Shown here: positions 10,546-21,806 of the stretch, one piece after another
How the letters are laid out: each line of letters begins with the position of its first letter
Numbering within the stretch: position 1 is the first letter of the stretch
From: Chiridota heheva
Lineage: Eukaryota > Echinodermata > Holothuroidea > Apodida > Chiridotidae
Assembly (NCBI GenBank): GCA_020152595.1
Contig: JAIGNY010002759.1
Location: forward strand, 196,001-260,000
DNA: 64,000 bases
Direction of reading: 5' to 3'
Program-made: the position numbers and the translations under genes
The notes under the pieces: generated by a model
Seen by the model: only the letters and a program-made list of their open reading frames with translations
Databases searched by the model: none
Told to the model about the DNA's origin: nothing

Positions 10546-13250
10546 AAGATGATAAAGAAATTAATATGAAATATTGAGAATGGAAGAACTATTAAATTGG
10601 TTTCTTCACTTTTCTTCTGTCCTTAGCCATTCAAGATGGACTAACCTACAGGCTTTAAATATCCCTGTCATATGCACCAATGCTTATCTAAACGGCTGGT
10701 GTATATGAACCAGTTTGTTCTGCTGTTATGAAGTAGTATTATGTACAATTTAACATAATTAAATATGTACAAAATGTATATATAGCAATTAGTAATGACT
10801 CACTAAATGCAAGTAAGTTTTATTGAAAACTATTTATATGAGTAATAAGTGTGGCCTACTGCATAGTAAAATACATACAAAGACAGTAAAAACAGTTAAA
10901 AAGACACTAAAATCATTAAAAGGCTGACCTACTGTATACAATGAAAAACTCTCTCTATACGCTTAAAATGCTTTACAATCAAGACCATTTCTTGCACACT
11001 GATTGTTGATACCTTTTCTATGACATGACAAGGTTTGGTCAGTTTGATCTTACACTTTACGACAGATATAATTGCTGGCACACTTCAAAAACAAAACTTA
11101 ACAATTAGATTTCAGAATTATGCTGTAGTTGGTATACAGTCTATACGTAAAACACTATGTCACACTTGTTTTACAATTGCCAGTTAAGGCTGTAACACAC
11201 CGAAAGCGATGCGGCGAGCAATTTTTTATACAAAATTAAATCAAAAAAGAAAAGAAACATTTTGACCTGTTGTTTTCAGAAAAGCATCATCATTGCATGA
11301 CTATTCAGATGATAACTGAAAATTGATTGAAAGGGCCTTTCTGCCCATTAAGGCAAAATTCGCATCGCGACAGAAAATTGCGCCCCACTGAAGCGAATTT
11401 CTCCAGTTTGGATAAAAAGCATTTCTAACAAATTTTCCAGTATCATCAGACAGCCTCAATTGTAAATGTAAACTTCAACGTGTGTAAGCAAAAAGTCAAA
11501 GCATCGTATAATATTTGTTTCCTGTATGATTATCTAAAAATCGCTCGCCACGTCGCGTTCTGTGTCTTACGGCCTTAAGATTTAAGGTAGCTAAAGCATC
11601 GGGCCATTGCTAATGTTTTGTTTGTTTGCTGTAACCCTTAATAGCAACAAATATAAAAATACCAACTCAAATATGTTTTTTGTTGGTCTTCAGTTTGAGT
11701 GTGTGTATGGGATTGTGTGTGTGTGCCTGTGTGTGTCAATAAAAGGTATACAGAAAATCTTTCATTTGAATCAAAACAACATTGCCTACCTATTGACACA
11801 ACCTAGTTGAGCAAGGGGTGTTACAGCACACAAACAATATTATACAGATGGCCTGAGTCAATTTATTGTTGTCACTTTATTTCTGCCATCTCACAAAGGG
11901 CAATTGAACCAAGAAACTTTACAGTATTTTCAACTAGAATATCAGCCAAGCCATTAATTTCAAGACTATAAAATATATGTGAAACTTGTGGATTCATGGC
12001 TTGTTCTTGGTCCAAAACACCCATTTTCTGTGTGGTACTGTAATTGTCCCATTTCGGTAAAAAAAAATTGAAATCATTTTCTTTTATTGGACGATTCAAA
12101 GTTTGTTTTTTTACCATTATTTTGGGGAAGTTTGTTTGCAAATTTTGAATTTTAAACATTTAATGACTTATTTCATAAGTGTGCAGCTTTTATATAATGT
12201 ACATAGTCTATAAAAAGAAAAAACAACTGGGTTGCAAATGCAATTATCTAACATTAAAGGGAATAAACACTTGTTTGTAACTGCTTGAAGATGAAAACGT
12301 ATTGCAATAACGGTAAATAAATTGCAAGAATCAATAAATACGTTGTTCAATTGTACTGCTTCTTTTCTGTGTACAGTTATTGCTCTCTTATTAATCCTAT
12401 GGTACCATGATATCAACATGTAGCAGAATGAATACCATACTAGAAACACAATTTAATTTTGAGGAATAATATTTCAAGAGCCGTATTATTACAGTACAAA
12501 ATCCATTCAAATCATGAAAACAATGTGTATCTTTAAAATTAATTGAATAGACAACATTTGTATTTGCATGTTCAGGAATTGCACATTAGGGAAGTCAATA
12601 AGCAGAATGGCTATTTTCTCTGATTTAGATTTAATGGGGGCAGTTGAAACTTGAAAAGATTTCACTTATAAGGACAAACTACAATAGCTTCTTTAAAATT
12701 GTTCCTATTGCAGAGGTTATCTTGAGAAGTTTTTACGGTCGTCATAATAATTCAAATTCAGGCCAGGCTGTTAAACTTCCATTACAATATTACCAATAAA
12801 AATTTTTTTTTTTTTTTTTAAAGATGTTTTTCTTAAGATCTGAATCAGCTGCACTTCCTCTATTGCCATTGCAAAACCTTAAACCTTAAAACTATATATC
12901 TTTTCCTGTCTTTTGGGGAATTGGTCAACTAAGTTTCACTCCAATCCTTCCATAATATCTTGAAAAACTCCCAAAATAAGCCGCACTCCTCTCTGCCCAC
13001 ACTGCACCAACTCAACTTCACCTAACCAGTTCCTCCTCCTCCATTGACCATCTTTAAAGGATTACAGTACTTCAGTGGTCAAGCATGTCCATCGTATATG
13101 AAAGGGGACTTTGATATTTCCTTAACGGAATAAGATTTTTGAACGCTTTCTTCACAGTTTTGTTTCTTTTGAAGTCCTCTTTTATATCAGATAAACTTGC
13201 TTGCCTGCTACACTATACTTTAAATTAAATTTCATATCAATGCCTCATAC
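10546..13250. other. intron, no gene seen
   Basis: This is AT-rich unique sequence. It includes a short GT-rich stretch near 11700-11735 and a T run near 12805. Open frames of 67-95 codons here show no domain, no codon signature and no splice-consistent neighbours. A pair of GC-richer pieces near 11190-11230 and 11540-11580 (AAAGCGATGCGGCGAGC; CTCGCCACGTCGCG) is loosely inverted and may mark the arms of an old element. Confidence 0.45.
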
Positions 13251-15760
13251 CCACTATATATTCAAGAGATATCAGAGATACAAATATTTTCATTGTAATG
13301 CAAATAAGCTAGTTAGTATGTATACACAACCCCCTAATCATGCTTAACTGAACAGTACCAATGCCACATATCACTGTACCAAGTTATTATCTCAGGTTAA
13401 ATATTATCCACAAGTCTATTGTTATGCAAATAACCTAACTAATATGCACATTACACCTCACCATTAAGTGTAGACAATGCTCTTCACATATATGTTCATT
13501 TGTGTAAACAAAATCCCCACTCCTGCTTTTATTTTAAGAGATATCATAGATATAAATATTTTCATTCTTAAGCAAATAAGCTAATTAGTTTGTTTGATGA
13601 GAGCTTAACGGCACAACCACAACGAGGGTCAAATTGTGCCTGAGAGGTTAGATCATTATAGAGGTAGGAAGGAAAGAAAACAGGGGGAGATTGAGAAAAA
13701 TACAAGAACTAAAAGTCAGAAAGCTGGGATCGAGAGAGGAGTTGCATGGCTGAAAACAAAAAAGAAAAAGTGTAGAGAGAGGGGAGTGGGAGAGGAGGAC
13801 TAAATATGGTTATAAAGGAAGCATGATGAAGGAAGGAGATAATTTTATCCAGAGGGTTATTCTGAAAGAACTCGCAATTGAGTTGTGGGGAGCGAGGGAA
13901 GCTCTGGGAAGGTTGTATAGGAGGCAAGCAAGGAGAACATGATGGACTGTTAGGGTGCAAAGGCAATTGTTGCAGAGGGGTTGGGGAGCCAATAAGGAGG
14001 TGGGAGTGAGTGAGGTGAGTGTGACCTATTCTAAGACGGGTGAATGTTTGTGACCTAGTGGGTTTGATTGGAATGGTAATATGAACTTTGTCCCATGAGG
14101 TTTGCCAGCTGTTACGAGACAAGGGAAGTGATAAGAGGTTTGATGTCAGAAAGGGTTTTGGAAAATGAGGTAGGGGGAGGTTGAGTGCAAGTTTAGTGGC
14201 TGCATCAGCCCAGTTATTGCCAGGAATGACAACAAGGCTGGGTATCCAGAAGAAAAGAATACTTTTCCTGCAGAGGTGGGCGAAAGGAGTTTCCGGAGGA
14301 GGGGGTGGGATGTCAAATTTCCCATTTAAAGATTGAGTAAAGAAGTAAGGACAGTCTTGGGTCAGAGAAGATGGCAAAGTGGCTGAGCGGAGAGTACTCA
14401 ATAAAGTTGAGGGCAAGGAGGATGGCTTTTGCCTCGGCTGAAAAGATGGGCGAGTGGTTGGAAGTCTGCTACTGAGGGTGATGTCTTGGATGACCGCAGC
14501 AGCAGCTGTCTTGTTGCCTTCCTTGGAGCCATCAGTATAGATGGAGGTGTAGTTTGAGAGTTGGTCTTTGATTTGGTTGTGGAGATTGATGAAGAGGTTA
14601 GGGTGGGTTTGGGATTTTTGATGAGTGGAGAGGCCCAGGTGGATAACAGTGAAAGGGGTGGCCCAAAAAGAAAAAGTGGGCCAAGAGAAGGTGCCAAGAG
14701 TGGCGGGGTTGATGCCGAGATGGAGGTCTGATTTGATGCGTAAGCCAAAGGGAGGGTAGGGTTTTAGTCCTATCAAAGAGGGTGGAGAAATTGGGGTATC
14801 TAATGAAATTGGGGTACCTAATGAGCTAATTAGTATCCACACACAACCCCCAATCATGATTATTTGAACAGTACCCATGTCCTCTAAACCTGTACCAAGT
14901 TACATGAATGTACACCATTCATAGCTTTAAGTTATGCGCTCATGTTAAACTTTTTGTTAGAAAGTCTGTTGTTATGCAAATAACAAAATCAATATGAACA
15001 CTCCACCTCAATATTAAGTGTAGAAAATGCCCTTCACATATATGATCATTTGTGCAAACAAAATCCTCACATTCACTTTAATTTAGGAGATATCATAGAT
15101 ACAAATATTTGCATTGTTATGCAAATAAGCTAATGCACACACAACCCCTAATCATACTCACTTGAACAGTACCCCTATGCCAAGTTACATGAATGTAAAC
15201 CATTCATAACTTAAGTTATGAAAACTTTAACCAAAATCTTTAATCAAAACTTTAACCTAACAAATATTTTAATTGTTATGCAAATAAGCTAATTAGTATG
15301 CACACACAATCTCCCAATCATGCTTTATTGAACAGTACCTTTATGCCAAGTTACATGAATGCACACCATTCATAACTTAAGTTATGAAAACTTTAACCAA
15401 AATCTTTGACAAAACCTGACAAATATTTAAATTGTTATTTAAATAAGTTAATCAGTATGCACATACAGCCCCCATTCATGCTCATTTTAACAGTACCCAT
15501 GTCCTCTACCCCTATCGCCAAGTCACATGAATGTACACCATTCATAAGTTATGAAAACTTTAACCAAAAACTTTAAGCAGAACTTTAACCTGACAAATAT
15601 TTTCATTGTTATGCAAATAAGCTAATTAGTATGCACACATAATCCTCCAATTGTGCTCATTTGATCAATACCCATGTCCTCTACACCTGTGCCAAGTCAC
15701 ATGAATGTACACCATTCGTAACTAAAGTTATGAAAAGTTTAACCAAACAATGCGATGTCG
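13250..15760. repeat. degenerate tandem array, units of ~155-285 bp
   Basis: A unit marked by TTATGCAAATAAGCTAATTA and then TATGCACACACAACCCCC, followed by CATGCTCATTTGAACAGTAC and CATGAATGTACACCATTCAT, recurs at about 13300, 13570/14830, 15117, 15277, 15432 and 15607. The first units are longer (273-287 bp), with an extra block containing AATATTAAGTGTAGA and CAAACAAAATCC. The array is interrupted by the LINE copy at 13589-14823. Confidence 0.8.
13589..14823 (-). mobile_element. RNase H-bearing non-LTR retrotransposon, 5'-truncated, with target duplication
   Basis: The minus strand encodes the C-terminal part of a LINE polyprotein: an RNase H domain and a following Cys/His segment. Seen across frames: SIYTDGSKEG (first catalytic Asp), SAEAKAILLALNFIEYS (Glu), FAIFSD (second Asp) and VIPGNNWADAATKLAL, then RLRIGHTHLTHSHLLIGS and HVLLACLLYNLPRASLAP. 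The frame changes several times, so the copy is dead. AGCTAATTAG stands on both sides (13579-13588 and 14824-14833). Joining the flanks restores one unit of the surrounding tandem array, so the boundaries are firm. RNase H in a LINE points to the I/Nimb/Ingi-type group; the exact clade is not determined. Confidence 0.87.
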
Positions 15761-16914
15761 ACGCCGGGGGTAGTATAGAATACCACTACTAATCTTTGAA
15801 TAGTTGAGCTACAAATCTACTTAAGACACTGAATGGCTGTAACATGACGACCCGACATCTTGATTTCAAAATCTACAAAATACATTGCTCAGAATTTTAG
15901 TATAGTGAGCATAACAATGTTAGGTTTAATTTGGTGGTGTCTACAGTGTAGTAAATCGTGCCAGAAAGATTAACATACATCAAAGGTGATAGAAAATAGG
16001 CCACAACCACCATAACAACGTAGTAATTCGGTTGGGCAAAAAAAAATATCCAATCATGCATTACCAATGCATGATTGATGTACCAATGCACATTTTGATG
16101 TTATTGAGGCTTGTCTCAAACTTTGATCCATTTACGGCACTTCTCCGGATCTTCAGAGTTTTTAGCAAAACAAATAAACAAAATTCTGTTTGCTAACCAT
16201 TCTGGGTAACAAGAATTGGATTAACAAAGCCGGTGGCAGGCCTGTAGATGCAATTTATGTTCCCTGTTTTGATGTCAGGAAGTCTTGTGTATGCAGAAAT
16301 TTTTTTGTGCAGTATATTGCATTGACTGCATGAGCGCGTGCAACTTAGCTATGTACCACGTAGGATTTTGTCCCTTTAAGTTTGCAAATTTTGTTGCTAG
16401 GCAAATTTGTGTGGTGATTGGTTGAAAAAACTGTCAAACAACTAACTCAGAAGGGTTAATTCTACAGTAGCAGATATTACAGGAAAATTAAATTACTTTG
16501 CATTTGTCCATATTCAGGGATGTAAGTAGGATATAAAAAACAATCCTGGAATTTTCAAACATCAAAATACACATGCATAGCGCTGCACTTACCCCATGCA
16601 AAATATTGAGCAAAAATCACTATTCAAATATTCAAAAATCCTTGTGTTTGAGTGGAGTACAATGGAAACAGCTATATTTGTAAAAAAGATCTTTGATGTT
16701 AAAGTTTATTTCTAGTGTATACACTTGTATCTATATTAGTATACTGTTGTTCTGTTATTCCTTTTCAAGTATCTTGTTTGCTATTCTGTTTAAAAGAAAA
16801 TAATCAATTAAAGAAATAGTAATAATAATATATAACAAAATAATAAATTCCAAGAACCAAAAAATCCAGAATCGTATGAAAGTCCTGAAGTCTTACATCT
16901 CTGAATATTCAAGT
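15761..16914. other. intron, no gene seen
   Basis: This is unique-looking AT-rich sequence with a short inverted pair near 16054-16080 (CATGCATTACCAATGCATGA). No exon or element is recognised. Confidence 0.45.
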
Positions 16915-17432
16915 TGCCACAAATGGGTCAAACTGACAATCTCAAGGTACCACAGCCAACCCAAATGGGTCAAACTGACAATCTCAAGGTACCACAACCA
17001 ACCCAAATGGGTCAAACTGACAATCTCAAGGTACCACAACCAACCCAAATGGGTCAAACTGACAATCTCAAGGTACCACAGTTGCCCCAAATGGGTCAAA
17101 CTGACAATTCAAGGTACCACAACCAACCCAAATGGGTCAAACTGACAATCTCAAGGCACCACACTTGCCACTTGCCCCAAATGGGTCAAACTGACAATCT
17201 CAAGGTACCACAACCAACCCAAATGGGTCAACCTGACAATCTCAAGGTACCACACTTGCCACTTGCCCCAAATGGGTCAAACTGACAATCTCAAGGTACC
17301 ACAACCAACCCAAATGGGTCAAACTGACAATCTCAAGGTACCACAGTTGCCCCAAATGGGTCAAACTGACAATCTCAAGGTACCACACTTGCCCCAAATG
17401 GGTCAAAGTGACAATCTCAAGGTACCACAAGC
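16915..17432. repeat. 42-bp tandem array, ~12 units
   Basis: The unit is CCAAATGGGTCAAACTGACA, then ATCTCAAGGTACCACAACCA and AC. Variants carry CACTTGCCACTTGCC inserts. It starts about 60 bases downstream of the donor of exon 17489-17645 on the minus strand. Three frames stay open across it because the unit is a multiple of three; these are not genes. Confidence 0.93.
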
Positions 17433-17488
17433 AAGTAAATGAGAATGGTCCTCTACCATGACAGCCCTCTTTTTTATACAGTACATAC

Positions 17489-17645
17489 CTATCAACATCA
17501 TCATTGTCCACATAAAAAGTACTGTTACTGTCCGCATGATGGTTCCGCCTTGCATTTCGCCTCTCTGGTACCCTTGGCTGTTGGAGACTCAACTCTGAGA
17601 AGTCATCTTCAAATGTTAGATCGTTGTCGTTTCTGTCATTGTCCT
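17489..17645 (-). CDS. INPP5B: INPP5B/OCRL-like exon g (acidic linker motif)
   Basis: This is a 157-base exon encoding an acidic/Asn stretch, then LTFEDDFSELSL, then RVPERRNARRNHH and NSTFYVDNDDVD. The FEDDFSELSL piece closely resembles the linker motif of OCRL (FED-N-F-S-S-M-N-L), which is one of the best identity clues for this gene. The acceptor is TTTCTGCAG and the donor AG|GTATGTA. It exits with two bases, and the C that opens the next exon completes a serine codon. The 42-bp tandem array at 16.9-17.4 kb begins about 60 bases into the following intron. Confidence 0.72.
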
Positions 17646-18149
17646 CTGCAGAAAGAAATTAAGGAGAAGGAAGAGATACAAAGGTTGGCCAATCGGATGG
17701 TTAACTGGTTGTTACAACACTATCAACAAAGTCATTTGTGCCAGAGGAAAGAAAGTTACAGTAACGTGTTATTAACAGATTAGTTTGGAAGAACAAACAA
17801 AGTTTAAATTGTTATTAGTGCAGCCGGCTAGTTGATTTAATATGAAAGGTAGAGAATAGTGGGTGGAATGAAGTAAATGTACAACTAAAATTACATTGTT
17901 AAAGTATCAAGATTTCCAAACAAAAATTAAGATTTGGGTAATTTAGTTTGACTGAAAATCAAATGCAATGTAGACATTTTTAGGGTAATATTCATATAAC
18001 GAAACAAAATTGACCATATTACATCTCTGTCTTTTGTTTATGGGTTCTCTTTACCCCTCCACCCTGACCCCTCCAAAACCACTTTCTGGTCTGATGTCAT
18101 AGTTGGAGCATCATCGATAGGGACAGTCACATGGGAAACAGTGATATTT
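17646..18149. other. intron, no gene seen
   Basis: AT-rich sequence upstream (minus strand) of the acceptor at 17646. A purine-rich AAGGAGAAGGAAGAGA stretch on the plus strand provides the pyrimidine tract of that acceptor. Confidence 0.45.
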
Positions 18150-18470
18150 GAATGATATTTATTAAAGCATTTAACATCTCATAAACCAGCATAGTATCTC
18201 AATGAATGATATTTATTAAAGCATTTAACACCTCGTAAACCAGCATAGTATCTCAATGAATGATATTTATTAAAGCATTTAACACCTCGTAAACCAGCAT
18301 AGTATCTCAATGAATGATATTTATTAAAGCATTTAACACCTCATAAACCAGCATAGTATCTCAATGAATGATATTTATTAAAGCATTTAACATCTCATAA
18401 ACCAGCATAGTATCTCAATGAATGATATTTATTAAAGCATTTAACATCTCGTAAACCAGCATAGTATCTC
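18150..18470. repeat. 54-bp tandem array, 6 units
   Basis: The unit is AATGATATTTATTAAAGCAT, then TTAACATCTCATAAACCAGC and ATAGTATCTCAATG. The six units are nearly identical (C/T changes in AACAYCTCRTAAACC). The high identity suggests recent expansion. Confidence 0.93.
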
Positions 18471-18599
18471 CGCGAATTTCTTTTAAAAATAAAATAAATT
18501 GTTTCTGTTAATTTATTGCAATCTCCACTTCAGTGCTCATGAAAACTTCTAATAATTGTATTTATTTGAAGTAATTTTCACACTAAGGGACAACACCAG

Positions 18600-19370
18600 G
18601 TTGGAGTCAGGTAGCTCAGTTGTTAGAGCAGCACGACTGGAGGACACCAGGTTGTAGGAGTCAGGTAGCTCAGTTGGTAGAGCGCACGACTGGAGGACAC
18701 CAGGTTGTAGGAGTCAGGTAGCTCAGTTGGTAGAGCAGCACGACTGGAGGACATCAGGTTAGAGGAGTCAGGTAGCTCAGTTGGTAGAGCGCACGACTGG
18801 AGGACATCAGGTTGTAGGAGTCAGGTAGCTTGGTTGGTAGAGCAGCACGACTGACGGACATTAGGTTGTAGGAGTCAGGTAGCTCAGTTGGTAGAGCGCA
18901 CAACTGGAGGACATCAGGTTGGAGGAGTCAGGTAGCTCAGTTGGTAGAGCAGCACGACTAGAGGACATCAGGTTGGAGGAGTCAGCTAGTTCAGTTGGTA
19001 GAGCGCACGACTAGAGGTACCCGCTTCAAGCCCTCAAACAAAGCCTCAGACAAGATCTAATCAGTTTTTCCACAGCTATGCAGACGGATACGCCGATCAT
19101 CAAAGCGGAACTACGTTGTTTCCAGCTCTTGCTCCTCATTCAGCTGTTGGCAGATGTGGCAATGGTTGAATGGCATTTGCCGTCCTTCGGAGGGTACGTT
19201 AAGCTGTCGGTCCCAAAAGTAGGAGTCACACCCACCAGGTTCTCTGCCCACTCCTTGAAAAAAATAGGGTGAGAACCCGGTTTTTATCCACTTCCGTCCC
19301 GGTCGCACACAACTGGCAACTGCTATGCAGGCTATAGTGTGGCGTCTATGCTCCGTATAGCATTCTCGCC
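18600..19370 (+). mobile_element. tRNA-derived SINE with tandemly multiplied head
   Basis: About eight units of 53-55 bp (18600-19010) each contain GTAGCTCAGTTGGTAGAGC, an excellent tRNA D-arm/A-box sequence. Each then reads CACGACTGGAGGACATCAGG. Only the last unit runs on to a B-box-like CGCTTCAAGCCCT and a long unique body (TTTTTCCACAGCTATGCAGA, GTCCTTCGGAGGGTACG, GGTGAGAACCCGG). The same body is found in the single-headed copy at 19925-20285. The units are too short and lack an acceptor half, so they are not functional tRNA genes. Confidence 0.8.
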
Positions 19371-19924
19371 AAGTTCCCATTAGGGAAGATAAGATTTTGG
19401 CTTTATTGACAGGTCTCTTGGCTGTTACTTCTCAAGCCTGTGTATTGCTAGTCTGCACCATGAAGCTGAAGCAATTCCTGAGTTCTTTCGCTTCTATTGT
19501 ATGCAGAGATGATATGCACTGGGGTGCATGTGATCAAATAAATAAAAGAAATTAAGACAACTCCAAGGTGTAAGCGAGCTAGCAGATGGGCTAAAATAAT
19601 ACTACAAGAAGGGATGCTTGGAGAACAGATAGGAATCAAGATGCACATTAATAGCTAGGACAAATATATTGTGACCTAGCTACAGGTTCAGGAAGTGACT
19701 TTTTATTGTAGATTGCACTATGACCAGGTGTCATACTGGCTGCTTTCCTTCTACATATTATGGCAGTATTAATTAAAAGTGCAAACAAAATTGTGTAAAA
19801 AAGTAGAGCAGTCATCAAAAGTTTGCATTGCAAGATCTGAAATTCAACTTATGTAAAACAAATTGCAACAATTTTGATGAAATTGCTTGCGATATTTTGA
19901 TTCATGATATTTAGTAGATTTATA

Positions 19925-20285
19925 CATCTGGTAACTCAGAAGGCTGAGCGTACGACTGAGATGCTGGAGGTCCCAGGTTCACGTCCAATGCCAATTTAAC
20001 CAGTGGTTTTTCCACAGATATGCAGAACGATACGCTGACATCAGGCACTGAGGTTTGTCTTCTGCATCACACCTTCTCCCCCAACCAATGTTTAGGAAAA
20101 GTGGTCAATGATTAGGTGGAGCTCACTGTCCTTTGGAGGGGATGCAAAGCACTTGGTCCCGATGGTAAGAGAATCAACCCCTGCCTGGTTCTCTAAACAC
20201 TTCTTAAAAAGAACAGGGTATTAAGCCAGTTCTCAGCCACTTCCTGTTCTGGTAAATTACTTGGGACCACACGAAACAAGTCAAA
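19925..20285 (+). mobile_element. tRNA-derived SINE, single-headed copy
   Basis: The head is CTGGTAACTCAGAAGGCTGA with B-box-like CCAGGTTCACGTCCAATG. The body TTTTTCCACAGATATGCAGA, CACTGTCCTTTGGAGGGGAT and AAAAGAACAGGGTATTAAGC parallels the element ending at 19370. It ends about 115 bases before the donor side of exon 20399-20464. Confidence 0.75.
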
Positions 20286-20398
20286 GGTGACTATCTAGGT
20301 GACTTACATGTGCTTTCTCCAGCATGTGCCTAGAAGTGTAAAAAATCATCAAATCTTACCAATACTAAATGATACAAAGCTAAAAGTGAAGACAATAC

Positions 20399-20464
20399 CT
20401 GAGGAAGATGAAGAAGATGAGGATGAGGAGGAAGAGGAGGATGGGTCCTGTACCAAGGAATTTT
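20399..20464 (-). CDS. INPP5B: INPP5B/OCRL-like exon f (serine-tract exon)
   Basis: This is a 66-base exon with CTTCCTGCAG acceptor and CAG|GTATTG donor. It encodes E-NSLVQDP followed by a run of 14 serines and G. The serine codons are mixed (TCC, TCT, TCA), so the tract is not a pure trinucleotide repeat. Phase 2 in and 1 out matches both neighbours. It extends the disordered linker. Its length is a multiple of three, so skipping would keep the frame. Confidence 0.62.
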
Positions 20465-20744
20465 CTGCAGGAAGGAAATAAAAAACAAGGAGACAATCAA
20501 AAACAAGGAGACAATCAGTGATGCATGAGAGATGATGGTTTGCAGTAGTTATAGTATGGAAGCCATGGGCTAATGATCGATTGACAGGTAGTGGAAACAT
20601 TCAATCTTAATTGACCATTTTACACCTGTTTTAATCTTTGATGATGATATGCAAATTGTTATGTTGTTTTGTGATTCATGAAGAGGCAAATCTTTCTCTT
20701 TCAAATAAAAATTCTTTGTTTTTTAATAATGTACTCCAGTTGCA

Positions 20745-21806
20745 TTAACCCTTACTCTACCACGTGGCGATATTATCGCCGTTTTCAAACCACCTTTTTT
20801 CTAAAAATAAAATCTGGACCTTACCAATGTATACAGGAGTAATCTTGGTATTATTTTGAAGTATGCAGATATTTCTTTCACAAAATGTAACTTTTCTATA
20901 GGTCATATTACAGAGTTTTGAGAAAAAATAGCTTGCAAAAGGATAAAACTCAAAAACTGCTGACAAATTGGCAACAAATGTTTTTTTTTCCTTTTTAAGA
21001 CTTACAATAACTTTAAGATCATATTTTTGCTTTAAAATCAAACAAGCAAATCCTAAGAAATGATATTATTGATTTCTGGTCTAATTTTTATAATCCTTAC
21101 CTGCAATCTTAAGTTCTGAAGAAATGTCTTCAAAATTCCATGAATTTCTGCCATTTAAAAAAAATTGTGTACCAAAACCGTACAACGCACATGCTTCCAT
21201 GAACCGCAGTTCGGAAGTGTTTGCAATTTCCTTTCATTTGATATATAAATACAGGCATAATCCCCCTCCCTCCAATTAAACCCTTTCCATTAATAATTAA
21301 ATTTCATTACAGCATTTTCAATGATCATCTGGTGTAGTGGATATGAACACAGCCAGCATGCGAGAGCACCAGGTTCGAGTCTCACCATGACTACTGCATT
21401 ATAATTTTTTTGCTGCAGTTTTTAGGGGTCATTTGACTTGAATTATTTTTTGTGATTTCATCTTTCCTTTCTTTCAAAAAATTATAGATTGGCATCATTG
21501 GAAAGGAGATTTTATAAAGAATCTAAATATGTAACACAAATCTCCGTTTTGAATAATGAAAAGGAGTTATACTCGTACAAAGAATGGCCTTTTGTTGACC
21601 AAATTTATCCAAAAAATGCTTACTTTGCATATTTTTGTCCAATATTTCCTTAATTCGGCTTTAATTACTCAAAAGATAAATATCTTAGCTTCCATCGTAG
21701 CTTTCATAATGAAAGGGAATAAAAGGAAGGCTGTCAAAATGCATGTAAAAAAAAGTTACAAAAATTGGGCTGGCAATTTTCAAAGCCCTGGTAGAGCAAG
21801 GGTTAA
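20745..21806. mobile_element. piggyBac-like non-autonomous element with internal tRNA-like promoter
   Basis: It starts TTAACCCTTACTCTACCA and ends with the inverse, TGGTAGAGCAAGGGTTAA. TTAA followed by CCC at both ends is the pattern of piggyBac-type target sites and termini. Near 21329-21382 it carries TCTGGTGTAGTGGATATGA and AGGTTCGAGTCTCACC, an A box and B box at tRNA spacing. No transposase is encoded. Related copies lie at 24770-25366 and 44530-46119 with the tRNA-like part at the same internal place. Confidence 0.68.

Noticed and set aside
11872-12449. Minus-strand frames of 93-95 codons
   Set aside because: AT-rich composition, no domain, no splice-compatible edges and no similarity to anything in the window.
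18600-19010. Cluster of tRNA genes
   Set aside because: Each unit has a good A box, but units are only 53-55 bp, lack a B box and cannot form an acceptor stem. They are SINE heads.
20349-20600. 83-residue minus-strand frame as a stand-alone gene
   Set aside because: It merely contains the 66-bp serine-tract exon read through both flanking splice sites.
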